Below the pieces are notes generated by a model. The model had not been told where the DNA came from. It searched no databases and was given only the letters and a program-made list of their open reading frames with translations. A stretch of 27,238 bases of DNA from DASZZY01 sp036260395 (GTDB lineage: Bacteria; Actinomycetota; UBA4738; CALAEC01). The position numbers were made by a program, and so were the translations under genes. Below are positions 8,464 through 18,260 of this stretch, piece by piece (positions within the stretch are counted from its first letter, which is position 1; each line of letters starts with the position of its first letter). The DNA lies in contig DASZZY010000141.1 in the NCBI GenBank assembly GCA_036260395.1, positions 1 to 27,238 of the forward strand. The letters run 5' to 3'.

Positions 8464-9873
8464 TCATGGCAATTGCGGGACCTTGCATTCGGACGGGCGT
8501 TTTGGCCACGCCGCATACGCAGCAACCGGTGGGCCGTACCGCAAGGCCGTCTGCACGGTGAGGCCGATCACCGCCAGGCCGGCCGGAAGCAACGTCGCCC
8601 CGCTCGCCACGATGAGGGACGTTCCGGCGAACACCCACAGCGCCCACGAGACGCGATCGTCGGACACGGCGGCGGCCAGGGCCAGGCCGCCCAGCAGATG
8701 CCAGGGCAGGTACCACGGCGTTACGAGGACGTAGACGCCGAACAGGAGGGCGGCGGCCCGCCAAGGATGCGGCGCCGTGGTCGGCGACCGGGCCACCATG
8801 AGCACCGCGGCGGCCAGGACGACGGAACCGAGCACGCGGACCACCGAACCGGCGGTGCTGGCGCCGGCCGCGGCGTCGTTGGGCAGCCCGGTGATGGCCC
8901 GGATGATCGTGCCTGCCAGCGAGGCCGAGGCCAGCCCCCGGACCCGTGAGATCCCCGACAGCGTGGCGGCCCCTGCCCAGAACGGGGCGTACGCCGTGAT
9001 CAGCGCCGCCGCGGCGACGGCCGCGTGGCCCATGGCTCGCCCCGCCCCGCGGCGCCACGCCAACGCGATCAGCCACGCGATCAGCGCCACGGCCGCGTAG
9101 ACCTTGATCAGCGCGGCGGCCGTCACCAGGACGGTGGCTACCACATCCCGGCGGCGGCGCTCCGCCAGCACCGCGCCGGCCACGGCCGCGGCCACCGCCA
9201 CGTCCGCGTGCGCCCCCAGGCCGACGGAGAGCACGACCAGCGGGTTGTACGCGAAGGCGAACGCGGCGACGTTGGCCGCGCGACCCTCGGTTCCGGACGT
9301 CGACCTGGCCAGCAGCGCCGCCGTTGCGACGGCCAGCGCCGCGGTCACCGACTTCACCGTGAGGAACGCTCCGAGCAGGGAGCCCTCCGCCACCCGGACC
9401 GCGCCGGCGGACAGCAAGGTCCACAGCGGGCCGTAGACCGTCGGCGCGTCGTCCCACAGGCCGAACGCCAGCCAGGGGTCTCCGGTGACAGCAGGTGCCG
9501 TCGTGTACGGGTTGATCCCGGCGGCGGCCATCTTGCCGTAGACCAGGTACTGGTAGACGTCCTGGGACTGCTGCGCCGGAGCGGGGATCAGGAGCAGGTA
9601 CAGGACCGCGGCTCCGCCCAGCACCACGCCGGTCGCGGGCAGCCGCGCTGTTCGCGGCCAGGCCAGCGCCAGCCAGTACGGGACGAAGGCGGCCGCCTCC
9701 AGGTACCAGTAGGCGAACGGTGATCCCTCCGGCCGTGGGCGGTAGGGAGGTGCCGCGTCCAGGAGCGGCCTGGCCAGGAAGAAGGCCGCCAGCCCGAGGA
9801 GCGCCACGACCAGGACCGTGAACCAGCCGAACCCCCGGGCGACCGCCGCACGAGCGCTTCGGCCGCTCCCCAT
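8464..9873 (-). CDS. Polytopic polyprenyl-phosphate-mannose-type mannosyltransferase
   Basis: A 469-residue integral membrane protein with about a dozen hydrophobic segments. The first extracytoplasmic loop contains QSQDVYQYLVYGKMAAAGINPY with D105 at the position of the catalytic acid in GT-C enzymes of the MptA/MptB and GT87 kind (pattern D-x-Y-x-Y...G-x-NPY). PTVYGPLWTLLS and TPWYLPWHLLGG are further family-like motifs. Such enzymes move mannose from decaprenyl-phosphate-mannose onto lipoglycans on the outer face of the membrane; the acceptor here is unknown. The ATG at 9873 lies 10 bases after the polA stop; an earlier ATG at 9930 would overlap polA by 47 bases and gives a Pro-rich extension. 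No strong ribosome site is visible. It separates polA from rpsA. Confidence 0.75.
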   Translation of the reverse strand: MGSGRSARAAVARGFGWFTVLVVALLGLAAFFLARPLLDAAPPYRPRPEGSPFAYWYLEAAAFVPYWLALAWPRTARLPATGVVLGGAAVLYLLLIPAPAQQSQDVYQYLVYGKMAAAGINPYTTAPAVTGDPWLAFGLWDDAPTVYGPLWTLLSAGAVRVAEGSLLGAFLTVKSVTAALAVATAALLARSTSGTEGRAANVAAFAFAYNPLVVLSVGLGAHADVAVAAAVAGAVLAERRRRDVVATVLVTAAALIKVYAAVALIAWLIALAWRRGAGRAMGHAAVAAAALITAYAPFWAGAATLSGISRVRGLASASLAGTIIRAITGLPNDAAAGASTAGSVVRVLGSVVLAAAVLMVARSPTTAPHPWRAAALLFGVYVLVTPWYLPWHLLGGLALAAAVSDDRVSWALWVFAGTSLIVASGATLLPAGLAVIGLTVQTALRYGPPVAAYAAWPKRPSECKVPQLP

Positions 9874-9883
9874 CCCGGGGCGA

Positions 9884-12517
9884 TCAGTGCCCGGCCGGGG
9901 CGGCGTCGGCCCAGGTGGCGCCGGATCCAAGGTCGACCTTCAGCGGCACCGAGAGCTCGTAGGCTGCCTCCATCTCCTTCCGCACGACGTCGGACACGTC
10001 GGGGAGCACGGCCTCGTCGACCTCGAACACCAGCTCGTCGTGGACGGTGAGGACCATGGTGGCCATCCCCTCGATGGCCGCGTCCACCCGGACCATGGCC
10101 AGCTTGATGATGTCCGCGGCGGATCCCTGGATCGGCGCGTTGAGGGCCATCCGGCGGCCCAGGTCGCGGATCCGGGGGTTCGGCGACTGGAGCTCGGGGA
10201 GGTACCGGCGGCGGCCGAGCATCGTGGCCGTGAACCCCTCGGCGGCGGCCATGGCCACCTGGCGGTCGAGGAACTCCTTGACGTTCGGGAATCCCTCGAA
10301 GTAGGCGTCGATGAACTCCTGGGCCTCGTCGGGCGGGATCCCCAGCCGCGACCCCAGCCCGTAGGCGTTCATCCCGTAGGCCAGACCGTAGTTCACCATC
10401 TTGGCCCGCCGCCGGAGCTCGGGATCGACCTGGTTCGGCGGCAGGCCGAACACCTTGGCCGCCGTGGCGGTGTGGATGTCGGCGTCGGCGGCGAAGGCCT
10501 CGGCCAGGTTCGGATCGCCGGTGAGGTGCGCCAGGACCCGCAGCTCGATCTGCGAGTAGTCGGCCACCAGCAGCGACCTCCCCGGCGCGGCGATGAACGC
10601 CTTCCGGATCTGCCGGCCGGTCTCCCCCCGGACGGGGATGTTCTGGAGGTTCGGGTTGGTGGACGAGAGCCGCCCCGTGGCCGCGGCCACCTGGTTGAAC
10701 GTGGTGTGCACACGGCCATCGTGGTCGACCAGCGGCGGGAGGGCGTCCAGGTAGGTCGACTTCAGCTTGGCCAGCTCGCGGTACCGGAGCAGCGCGTCGA
10801 CGATCGGGTGGTGGCCCCGGAGCTTCTCGAGCACGTCGGCCTCCGTGGACGGGGCCCGGCCCTTCATCGTGCGCTTAAGGATCGGGAGCCCCAGCCGCTC
10901 GTACAGGATCACCGCCAGCTGCTGCGGGGACCCGATGTTGAACTCCTCGCCGGCCGCGGTGTAGATCTCCGCCTCCAGGGCCCGCATCCGGTCGCCGACC
11001 GACTCCGACATCTCGCGGAGGTAGCCGACGTCGAGGGCCACGCCGGCGGCCTGCATCCGGGCCAGCACCCGGGCCAGCGGGAGCTCCACCTCCTCGAGGA
11101 GCGCCCGGATCCCCTCCCGCTCGGCCTGCCGCTCCATGGCTGGGGCCAGGAGCGTCACGGCCGCGGCCTGCGCGGCGGACCGGCGCCACGCCTCGCCGAG
11201 CGGGAGCTGCCCGTCCCCGGCCTCCTCACCGTCGAGGGCCTCCATGAGGTCGGTCCCCAGGTACTTGGCGGTCAGCGCCCCCAGCGGGTACGACGCGTCC
11301 GCGGGGTCGAGCAGGTACCCGGCCAGCATCGTGTCCATCACCACGCCGTCCACCCGCAGGCCGTGGCGCAGCGCAGCCGTCTCGAGCTCCTTGGCGTCGT
11401 GGACCCACTTCCGGCGGACCGGGTCGCCCAGCCACGTGCGGAGGGCCTGCGGCACCTCCCCGTCGAGGGCCACGTGCACCGCTCGCGAGCCCCCCGCCGA
11501 CAGCGCCACGCCCGCGATCCGGCCCTCGGCGATCACCAGCACGACCGCCCGGGGTTCGTCGCCCTCCAGCAGCCCCGGGAGCTCGTCCGGCGAGGCTTCG
11601 ACCAGCTCGAGCTCCGCGGTGTCGAGCACCGGCTTGGCGACCCCGATCTCTTCCAGGCGCTCGAGCAGGCTCCGGAACTCCAGCGAGTTGAACAGCCGGC
11701 GGACCGCGTCGGTGTCCCATTCGCCCATCAGGCACGCGTCGGGGTCGACCTCCAGCTGGAGGTCCGTCCGGAGGCGGGCCACGTCCTTGTTGCGGACGAT
11801 GTCCTTCCCGGCCTCCAGCACGCCGGCCCGGATCTTCGGCTTCAGGTCCTCGGCGTGCTCGAGGACCCCCTCGGCGCTCCCGTAGTCCTGGACCAGCTTC
11901 GAGGCGGTCTTCTCGCCGACCCCCGGGATCCCCGGGATGTTGTCGGACGGGTCGCCCTTGAGGGCCACGTAGTCGAGGTACTTCCCGGGCGGCAGGCCGA
12001 ACCGCTCCTCGACCGCCCGCTCGTCGTAGTCGACGATGTCCGAGATCCCCTTGCGGTTGAACAGCACCCGGATCCCCGGCCGGACCAGCTGGAAGAAGTC
12101 CCGGTCGGCGGTGACGATGACGGCCTCCATCCCCCCTTCGGCGGCCCGCACTGCCAGCGTGGCGATGGCGTCGTCGGCCTCCTCGCCGGGAACCTCGACG
12201 ATCGGGATGCGCAGCGTCTCCAGCACCTCTCGGATCAGCCCCAGCTGCTCGCGAAACTCGTCGGGTGTCTCGGCGCGTCCGGCCTTGTACTCGGCATACA
12301 GCTCCAGCCGGCGGGTCGGAGCGCCCTTGTCGAAGGCCACCGCGATGAGGTCCGGTCGCTCCTCGGACAGCAGCTTGATGAGCATCGAGGTGAACCCGTA
12401 GACGGCGTTCGTCACCTGCCCGGAGGTGGTGGCCAGCGACGGGGGCAGCGCGAAGAACGCCCGGTACGACAGGCTGTGGCCGTCGAGCAGGAAGATGCGC
12501 TTCTTCGACGTCGGCAT
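9884..12517 (-). CDS. polA: DNA polymerase I
   Basis: An 877-residue repair and Okazaki-fragment polymerase. Residues about 1-290 are the 5'-3' exonuclease (FLLDGHSLSYRAFFAL, EADDAIATLA, VTADRDFFQLV, LKGDPSDNIPGIPGVGEKTA). Residues about 310-490 correspond to the 3'-5' exonuclease fold but lack the D-x-E of motif Exo I, so proofreading is probably lost. The polymerase domain has motif A LLVADYSQIELRVL near residue 650, motif B RRRAKMVNYGLAYGMNAYGL with K706 and Y710, and motif C TVHDELVFEV near 825. The start is the ATG of MPTSKKRIF; the frame opens 18 codons earlier, within the divergent promoter. Transcription is divergent from the DtxR-like gene, 52 bases away. Polymerase I being close to rpsA and uvrB is typical of actinobacteria. 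Confidence 0.97.
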   Translation of the reverse strand: MPTSKKRIFLLDGHSLSYRAFFALPPSLATTSGQVTNAVYGFTSMLIKLLSEERPDLIAVAFDKGAPTRRLELYAEYKAGRAETPDEFREQLGLIREVLETLRIPIVEVPGEEADDAIATLAVRAAEGGMEAVIVTADRDFFQLVRPGIRVLFNRKGISDIVDYDERAVEERFGLPPGKYLDYVALKGDPSDNIPGIPGVGEKTASKLVQDYGSAEGVLEHAEDLKPKIRAGVLEAGKDIVRNKDVARLRTDLQLEVDPDACLMGEWDTDAVRRLFNSLEFRSLLERLEEIGVAKPVLDTAELELVEASPDELPGLLEGDEPRAVVLVIAEGRIAGVALSAGGSRAVHVALDGEVPQALRTWLGDPVRRKWVHDAKELETAALRHGLRVDGVVMDTMLAGYLLDPADASYPLGALTAKYLGTDLMEALDGEEAGDGQLPLGEAWRRSAAQAAAVTLLAPAMERQAEREGIRALLEEVELPLARVLARMQAAGVALDVGYLREMSESVGDRMRALEAEIYTAAGEEFNIGSPQQLAVILYERLGLPILKRTMKGRAPSTEADVLEKLRGHHPIVDALLRYRELAKLKSTYLDALPPLVDHDGRVHTTFNQVAAATGRLSSTNPNLQNIPVRGETGRQIRKAFIAAPGRSLLVADYSQIELRVLAHLTGDPNLAEAFAADADIHTATAAKVFGLPPNQVDPELRRRAKMVNYGLAYGMNAYGLGSRLGIPPDEAQEFIDAYFEGFPNVKEFLDRQVAMAAAEGFTATMLGRRRYLPELQSPNPRIRDLGRRMALNAPIQGSAADIIKLAMVRVDAAIEGMATMVLTVHDELVFEVDEAVLPDVSDVVRKEMEAAYELSVPLKVDLGSGATWADAAPAGH

Positions 12518-12553
12518 GCGTTCCCCGGACCGCGACCGGTCCGCCCGGAGGCG

Positions 12554-12559
12554 ATTGTA
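12554..12559 (-). promoter_or_regulatory. polA -10 box
   Basis: TACAAT on the minus strand, 36 bases before the polA ATG. A transcript starting near 12547 would have a leader of about 30 bases with GGGGAA before the start. It overlaps by two bases the oppositely directed -10 box of the regulator gene, so the two promoters probably compete for polymerase. The -35 region is not close to consensus. Confidence 0.4.
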
Positions 12560-12563
12560 GACT
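12558..12563 (+). promoter_or_regulatory. Leaderless -10 box of the DtxR-like gene
   Basis: TAGACT ends six bases before the ATG at 12570, the exact geometry expected for a leaderless actinobacterial mRNA whose first base is the A of the start codon. There is no ribosome site between them. The same hexamer occurs at 21737 and 26346. Confidence 0.55.
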
Positions 12564-12569
12564 GCGCCC

Positions 12570-13265
12570 ATGGCGCCGACCGGCGGGCTGGCCCAGGGCG
12601 ATTACCTCGAGGCGCTGTACGAGATGGCCGAGGAGGGGATCCCCACCCAGCAGGCTCGCCTGGCGGAGTGGCTGGGCGTCTCCCCGGCCACCGTCTCCGA
12701 GGCGGTGGCCCGCCTCTCGCGCCGCGACCTCGTCCGGCACGGGGACGGCCGGCGGGTCGAGCTGACCGAGGACGGCCGCCGCGCCGCCGAGGTCCTGGTC
12801 CGCCGGCACCGACTCGCGGAGCGCTTCCTGGTCGAGGTCGTCGGGCTTCCCTGGCACCTGGCCCACGAGGAGGCCTCGCAGTGGGGACGGATCGTCTCCG
12901 AGCGCGTCGAGCGCCGGTTCGTCGAGCTACTCGACGACCCGGGGACGTGCGTGCATGGCAACCCGATCCCCGGGTCGTCCCACGCCGAGCCGGTGGACGA
13001 CCTGGTCCCGCTGCACGACGTGGCGCCCGGCGAGCGGGTGCGGCTCGTGCGCCTCACCGAGGACCTCGAGCTGGACCTCCACGTGATGCGGTTCTTCGAG
13101 GAGTCCGGGCTGATGCCCGGCGCCGAGATCGCCCTCCTGGCCGTGGGCCCCGATGGCACCCGGACGCTCGAGGTCCGCGGTGACAAGGTCGGGCTCGGAC
13201 CGCACCTGGCCGACAACCTGTGGGTACGCCCTCTCGCCGGGGGAAGGTCGCTCAGCCGGCACTGA
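12570..13265 (+). CDS. DtxR/MntR-family regulator with altered metal site
   Basis: A 231-residue metalloregulator-type repressor. An N-terminal winged helix (HTH about residues 26-50, RLAEWLGVSPATVSEAVARL) is followed by a dimer domain HRLAERFLVEVVGL...NPIPG (80-135) and a C-terminal FeoA/SH3-like domain (about 150-225). An ungapped alignment to DtxR from memory keeps the ancillary-site H80, E84 and H99, and D11/E14 match the N-terminal ligands of MntR. However, the primary-site Cys/Glu, Glu and His are S103, G106 and R107. It may therefore bind metal only at the ancillary site, or respond to something else. The gene is probably leaderless, is divergent from polA, and its last 14 bases overlap the convergent glycosyltransferase gene. 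The iron transporter 1.4 kb downstream on the other strand is a plausible target. Confidence 0.85.
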   Translation: MAPTGGLAQGDYLEALYEMAEEGIPTQQARLAEWLGVSPATVSEAVARLSRRDLVRHGDGRRVELTEDGRRAAEVLVRRHRLAERFLVEVVGLPWHLAHEEASQWGRIVSERVERRFVELLDDPGTCVHGNPIPGSSHAEPVDDLVPLHDVAPGERVRLVRLTEDLELDLHVMRFFEESGLMPGAEIALLAVGPDGTRTLEVRGDKVGLGPHLADNLWVRPLAGGRSLSRH

Positions 13266-14644
13266 CAGGCGAGGCGGCCGGCGCGGGCACCGTCCGCCGT
13301 CGGCGCGCCGCCCACCACGCCGCCGCCGCGGCCCCGCCGAGCCAGATCGCCGTGAGGACGATCGTGTCGGTCCCCCAGGCCGTGTACTGCGGGAACAGGC
13401 CCGCCGGGAACGTGAACAGCGGCGTGCGGAGGTCGAATGGGTCGACGGCCACGGTCACGTGGCCGGCGCGGACCGCCACGACGAGCGCCACCGTGACCGC
13501 CGCGGTGTAGGCGCCGAGCGCCGCCCCCGTGGCCCGGACGGCGATCCCGCCGCGATCGAGAACCGCGGCCAACGGCAGCGCCAGGAGCGGCAGCACGGTC
13601 ATCAGGGTCCTTCCCGGGAACCACCACCCCATCATCGTGATCGCGAAGAACGTGGCGATCAGGAGCTGGACCCCCACCAGGACGATCGCCAGGCGGCGGA
13701 TCCCGCCCCGGCACCAGAGCATGGCCAGTCCGGGAAGGGCCAGCAGGAGGATCGGGGCCCACCGTCCGACCCCGAACCGCCGGTCGATGAAGAGCCCCCA
13801 CAGGCGGTAGACGCGGTCGGCGAAGTCGGCGTGCTCCCCCAGGAGCTCGCCGGTGGAGGCGCCGGCGAACGCGCTGTTGACCCCGTACGGGGTGAGGCCC
13901 CCGAACGTGGCCAGGTGCCACCACACGAACGCCACGGCCGAGACGGCGCCCACGCCGAGGAGCGCGACCCGGCCCCTCCCGGTCGCCCGGGCCAGCCCGA
14001 AGGCGGCGACGACGGCCGCCAGCGGGACGTACTTGACGCCCAGCCACGCCAGCGCGGTCAGGGTCGCGGCCAGGCCGGCGGCGCGGACGGGGCCGCCGCG
14101 GCCGGGGGCTGTGACGAGAAGGACGCCGGCCACCAGGGCGAGCGCCGCGGGAGCCTCCGGATAGATCTCCGTGGCGTACACGAACGCCGTAGGCGTCACG
14201 GCCACCGCGGCGGTGGCCAGCCAGGCGACGGCCGGCCGGGCCGTGGTGCGGGCGGCAAGGACGAACGTCAGCGCGAACGCCGCCGCGGTGAGGACCAGCA
14301 CCTGGACCTGGGCCCCTGGGAGCCCCGCCGCCCCGAAGCCCGGCAGGAGCACGATCGACAGGCCCGGATCGTGCGGGCTCAGGAGCCGGCCGTCGGGACC
14401 GGGCACCGATTGCCGCCACAGGCCCTCGGGATGGTCGAAGAACGAGCGGTATTCGCGCCGGGCGTACTGGTCGCGCAGGTCGAGGTCGCCGTCCCGGAGG
14501 AGGCTCTGCGTCGTCAGGAGGTAGAAGGGCTCGTCGCCGGTGATCGAGGCGCCCTCGCTGGCCCGCAGCCCGATGGAGCCGGAGTACGCCAGGAGCAGCA
14601 GCGCGAACAGCGCCAGCGCGGGAGCCAGCAGCCGCGCGGGCCGT

Positions 14645-14673
<29 letters not shown>
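13252..14673 (-). CDS. GT-C type membrane glycosyltransferase
   Basis: A 473-residue protein with around ten membrane segments. After the first helix the extracytoplasmic loop reads ASITGDEPFYLLTTQSLLRDGDLDL; the D47-E48 pair fits the catalytic and metal-binding acidic motif of GT-C enzymes (PMT/ArnT-like), which take sugars from polyprenyl phosphate donors. Later motifs include TEIYPEAPAALAL and MMGWWFPGRTLM. The acceptor is unknown. The GTG start overlaps the end of the ABC ATPase gene by 29 bases and no other good start is near, so it is the last gene of the iron-transport run. It ends in the convergent regulator gene, leaving no room for a separate terminator. Confidence 0.75.
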
Positions 14674-15666
<993 letters not shown>

Positions 15667-15670
<4 letters not shown>

Positions 15671-17250
15671 TCCGGCCGGACCTCCCGGCGGAGGGCCATG
15701 AGCGCCAGCGGGATCCCCGAGACCACCACGAGCACGAGCGCCGGGGCCGCGGCCCGGGCCAGGAACCCCGCCGTGGCGTGCGACCACAGCTGGGTGGCCA
15801 GCGTGTCGAAGCCCGCCGGCCCCAGGAGCAGCGTCATCGGGAGCTCCTTCATAGCCGTCAGCCACACGAGGAACGCGCCGGCCACGAGGCCCGGCGCGAT
15901 CTGGGGCAGCGTCACGCGCCGCAGGACCGCCAGAGGTCGTGCCCCGAGGGACCGGGCGGACTCCTCGGTGTGCGGGTTCACCTGGCCCAACGACGTGCGG
16001 GCCGCCCCCACCGCCTGCGGCAGGAACCGGAGCACGTAGGCGAACACCAGGAGGGCGAGGGTCTGGTAGATCGGGGTGGCGTACCGGGCAGCGAAGAACA
16101 CCAGCGCCAGGGCGATCGAGATGCCGGGGAGGCCCAGGCCCGAGTACACCGAGCGCTCGACGAGGTCGGTCACCCTGGCAGGGTACCGAACGATCAACCC
16201 GGCGACCGGGATGGAGGCGGCCACCGCCGCCCCGGCGGCCAGCCCCGAGGCGGTGACCGAGTGGAGGGCCGCTCGACCGAGCCCCGAGAGCGACGCCGCG
16301 GCGCCCAGCAGATCGCGGACCAGCCACGACACCATGACCACGAGCGGGACCCCCAGGCCGGCCAGCGCCACGGCCGCGCAGGCAACCATGGCCGGCCACC
16401 GCCACCGTCCGAGCGGCAGGACGGCCGCCGGCCGCCGGGCCGCTCGAGCGTGGTACCGGGCGCGGCCGCGCGCTCCCTGCTCGGCCGCGAGCGCCGCCAC
16501 CGCGACGACCACCAGGAGCAGGGCCAGCGCCGCGGCGGTGGTCCGGTCGAAGGCCGTCTGGTACTGGATGAAGATCACCCGCGTCAGCGAGTCGTAGCGG
16601 AGCAGCGAGACGGCGCCGAAGTCGCTGATCGCGTACAGCCCGGCCACCAGCCCGCCCGCGACGATCGCCGGGCGGAGCTGTGGGAGCGTCACCCGCCGGA
16701 ACACCTTCCACCCGGAGGCGCCGAGGCCCCGGGCCGTCTCCTCCTGCCCCCGGTCCATCCTGGCCAGCGCGGCCCGGACCGGGAGCAGCACGTACGGGTA
16801 CGTGAACAGCGACAGCGCGGCCCAGGCCCCCCCGAAGCCGAACGGCGCCCAGCCCCGGTCCGACCCCACCAGGTCGGGGAGGATGCCGCCCGGCCCGAAG
16901 AAGCCGATGAACGTGAACGCGCCGACGTAGGACGGCACGGCCAGCGGCAGCGCCAGCAGGACCGCCCACAGCCGCCGTCCCGGGAGCGAGGTCCGCGACG
17001 TGAGCCAGCCGAGCCCCACGCCCAGCGCCAGGGTCGTGGCCGTCACCGCCGCGGCCAGGGCCACCGTCCGCCCCAGCGCGGCCAGCGCCGAGGCGGACGT
17101 GACGGCCGCCCACGCCACCTCGCCCGCCGTCGCCACGCGGATCACCAGGTAGGCCACCGGCAGGAGGGCGACCGCCGCCACGGCGATCGCGGAGCCGACG
17201 AGGCCCGGCGGCCTCGTCGCACTGGCCGGGCGCAGGACGGCCACCGCCAT
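15667..17250 (-). CDS. Iron-type ABC transporter permease (FbpB-like)
   Basis: A 527-residue permease made of two fused six-helix BPD_transp_1 units, as in FbpB, AfuB and ThiP. Each half has an EAA coupling loop for the ATPase: RGLGASGWKVFRRVTLPQ at about residues 175-195 and RSLGARPLAVLRRVTLPQ at about 430-450. Length is normal for the fused type. The ATG overlaps the stop codon of the binding-protein gene by one base, and its own stop overlaps the GTG of the ATPase gene. Substrate assignment to ferric iron rests on the binding protein; related permeases carry thiamine or other small molecules. Confidence 0.9.
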
Positions 17251-18260
17251 CAGGGCAGCACCCCCGTCTCCCGCAGGAGGGCGAGCGTCCCCTGGAGGTC
17301 GGACAGGTCCGACAGGTCGATGTCCGGGGGCTGGATCCGGGACAGCGGAACGAGCCCCGGATCGATGGGCACCCCGTCGATCAACGGGTACTCGTGGGTC
17401 TCCTCGGCGAAGTAGCGCTGGGCCGGCGGCGACAGCATGGCGTCGACGAACCCCCGCGCCAGGTCGGGGTCATCGGCGGTGTCGAGCATCCCGACGCCGG
17501 CCACGTTCACCAGGCTCCCCGGATCCCCCGGCGCCGCGTAGTGGTTCTCGACCGGGTAGTCGGGGCCTTCCTCCTCCCGGAGGACGAACAGGTAGTAGTG
17601 GTTCACCAGGGCCACGTCCACCTCGCCGTCGGCGACCCCGTCGACCGCGGTGAGGTTGCTGGGGTACTCGACGGGCTCGTTGGCCAGCATCCCCTCCAGC
17701 CAGGCGCGGGCCCCGTCCTCGCCGCGCAGGAGCCGGAGCGCGGTGACGAAGGCCTGAAAGGACCCGTTCGTGGGGGCCCACCCGATCCGGCCCCGCCAGC
17801 GCGGGTCGGTGAACTCCAGGACGGACGCGGGAAGCGCGTCGGGGTCGACCCGCTCGGTGCTGTAGGCGGCCACGCGGGCCCGGCCCGAGAGGCCGACCCA
17901 CGTCTCCTCGGGCGAACGGAAGCGGGGATCGACCCGCTCCAGGAGCCGCTCGGGGAGCGGCGAGAGCCGCCCCTCGGCGTCGAGCGCCCCGAGCGCGCCC
18001 GCGTCCTGGGCGAAGAACACGTCGGCCGGGCTGTTCTCCCCCTCCTCGAGGATCGTGGAGGCCAGCTCCGCCGTGTCGCCGTACCGGACCTGGATCCGGA
18101 TCCCCTCCCGCCGGGCGAACCGCTCCAGCAGGGGCTGGACCAGGCTCTGCTCCCGACCCGAGTAGACGACGAGGACGTCCTCCCCCCCGCCCCGGCACGC
18201 CGGGAGGAGCGCGGCGGCCGCCAGGAGGGCGGCGGCGAGCCTCGGGATGCCGCCGATCAC
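17250..18260 (-). CDS. Ferric-iron-binding lipoprotein (FbpA-like)
   Basis: A 336-residue periplasmic-binding-protein fold, likely tethered to the membrane. The N-terminus has a lipoprotein signal ending in LLPAC (Cys22). The mature part begins VLVVYSGREQSLVQPLLERF, and continues with SPADVFFAQDAGALG and then VNHYYLF, where the paired Y222-Y223 corresponds to the two tyrosines that bind Fe(III) in FbpA and FutA. The GTG start is chosen because it lies just upstream of the signal sequence and overlaps the stop of the preceding lipoprotein gene as GTGA; the frame runs further upstream but only through the out-of-frame Thr-Gly repeat. It delivers iron to the permease encoded next. Iron is inferred from the Tyr pair. 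Confidence 0.88.
   Translation of the reverse strand: MIGGIPRLAAALLAAAALLPACRGGGEDVLVVYSGREQSLVQPLLERFARREGIRIQVRYGDTAELASTILEEGENSPADVFFAQDAGALGALDAEGRLSPLPERLLERVDPRFRSPEETWVGLSGRARVAAYSTERVDPDALPASVLEFTDPRWRGRIGWAPTNGSFQAFVTALRLLRGEDGARAWLEGMLANEPVEYPSNLTAVDGVADGEVDVALVNHYYLFVLREEEGPDYPVENHYAAPGDPGSLVNVAGVGMLDTADDPDLARGFVDAMLSPPAQRYFAEETHEYPLIDGVPIDPGLVPLSRIQPPDIDLSDLSDLQGTLALLRETGVLP

Noticed and set aside
8240..9457. Upstream extension of the prodomain-like frame through the mannosyltransferase gene
   Set aside because: The part above 8467 is a shadow of the membrane-protein gene, and the part 8240-8467 reads as Cys- and Arg-rich sequence unlike a protein, whereas another frame there gives a clean membrane anchor.
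9818..13183. A 1121-codon open frame on the plus strand opposite polA
   Set aside because: Its composition is that of a reverse-strand shadow, it crosses the polA/regulator promoter region, and the minus strand carries clear polymerase motifs.
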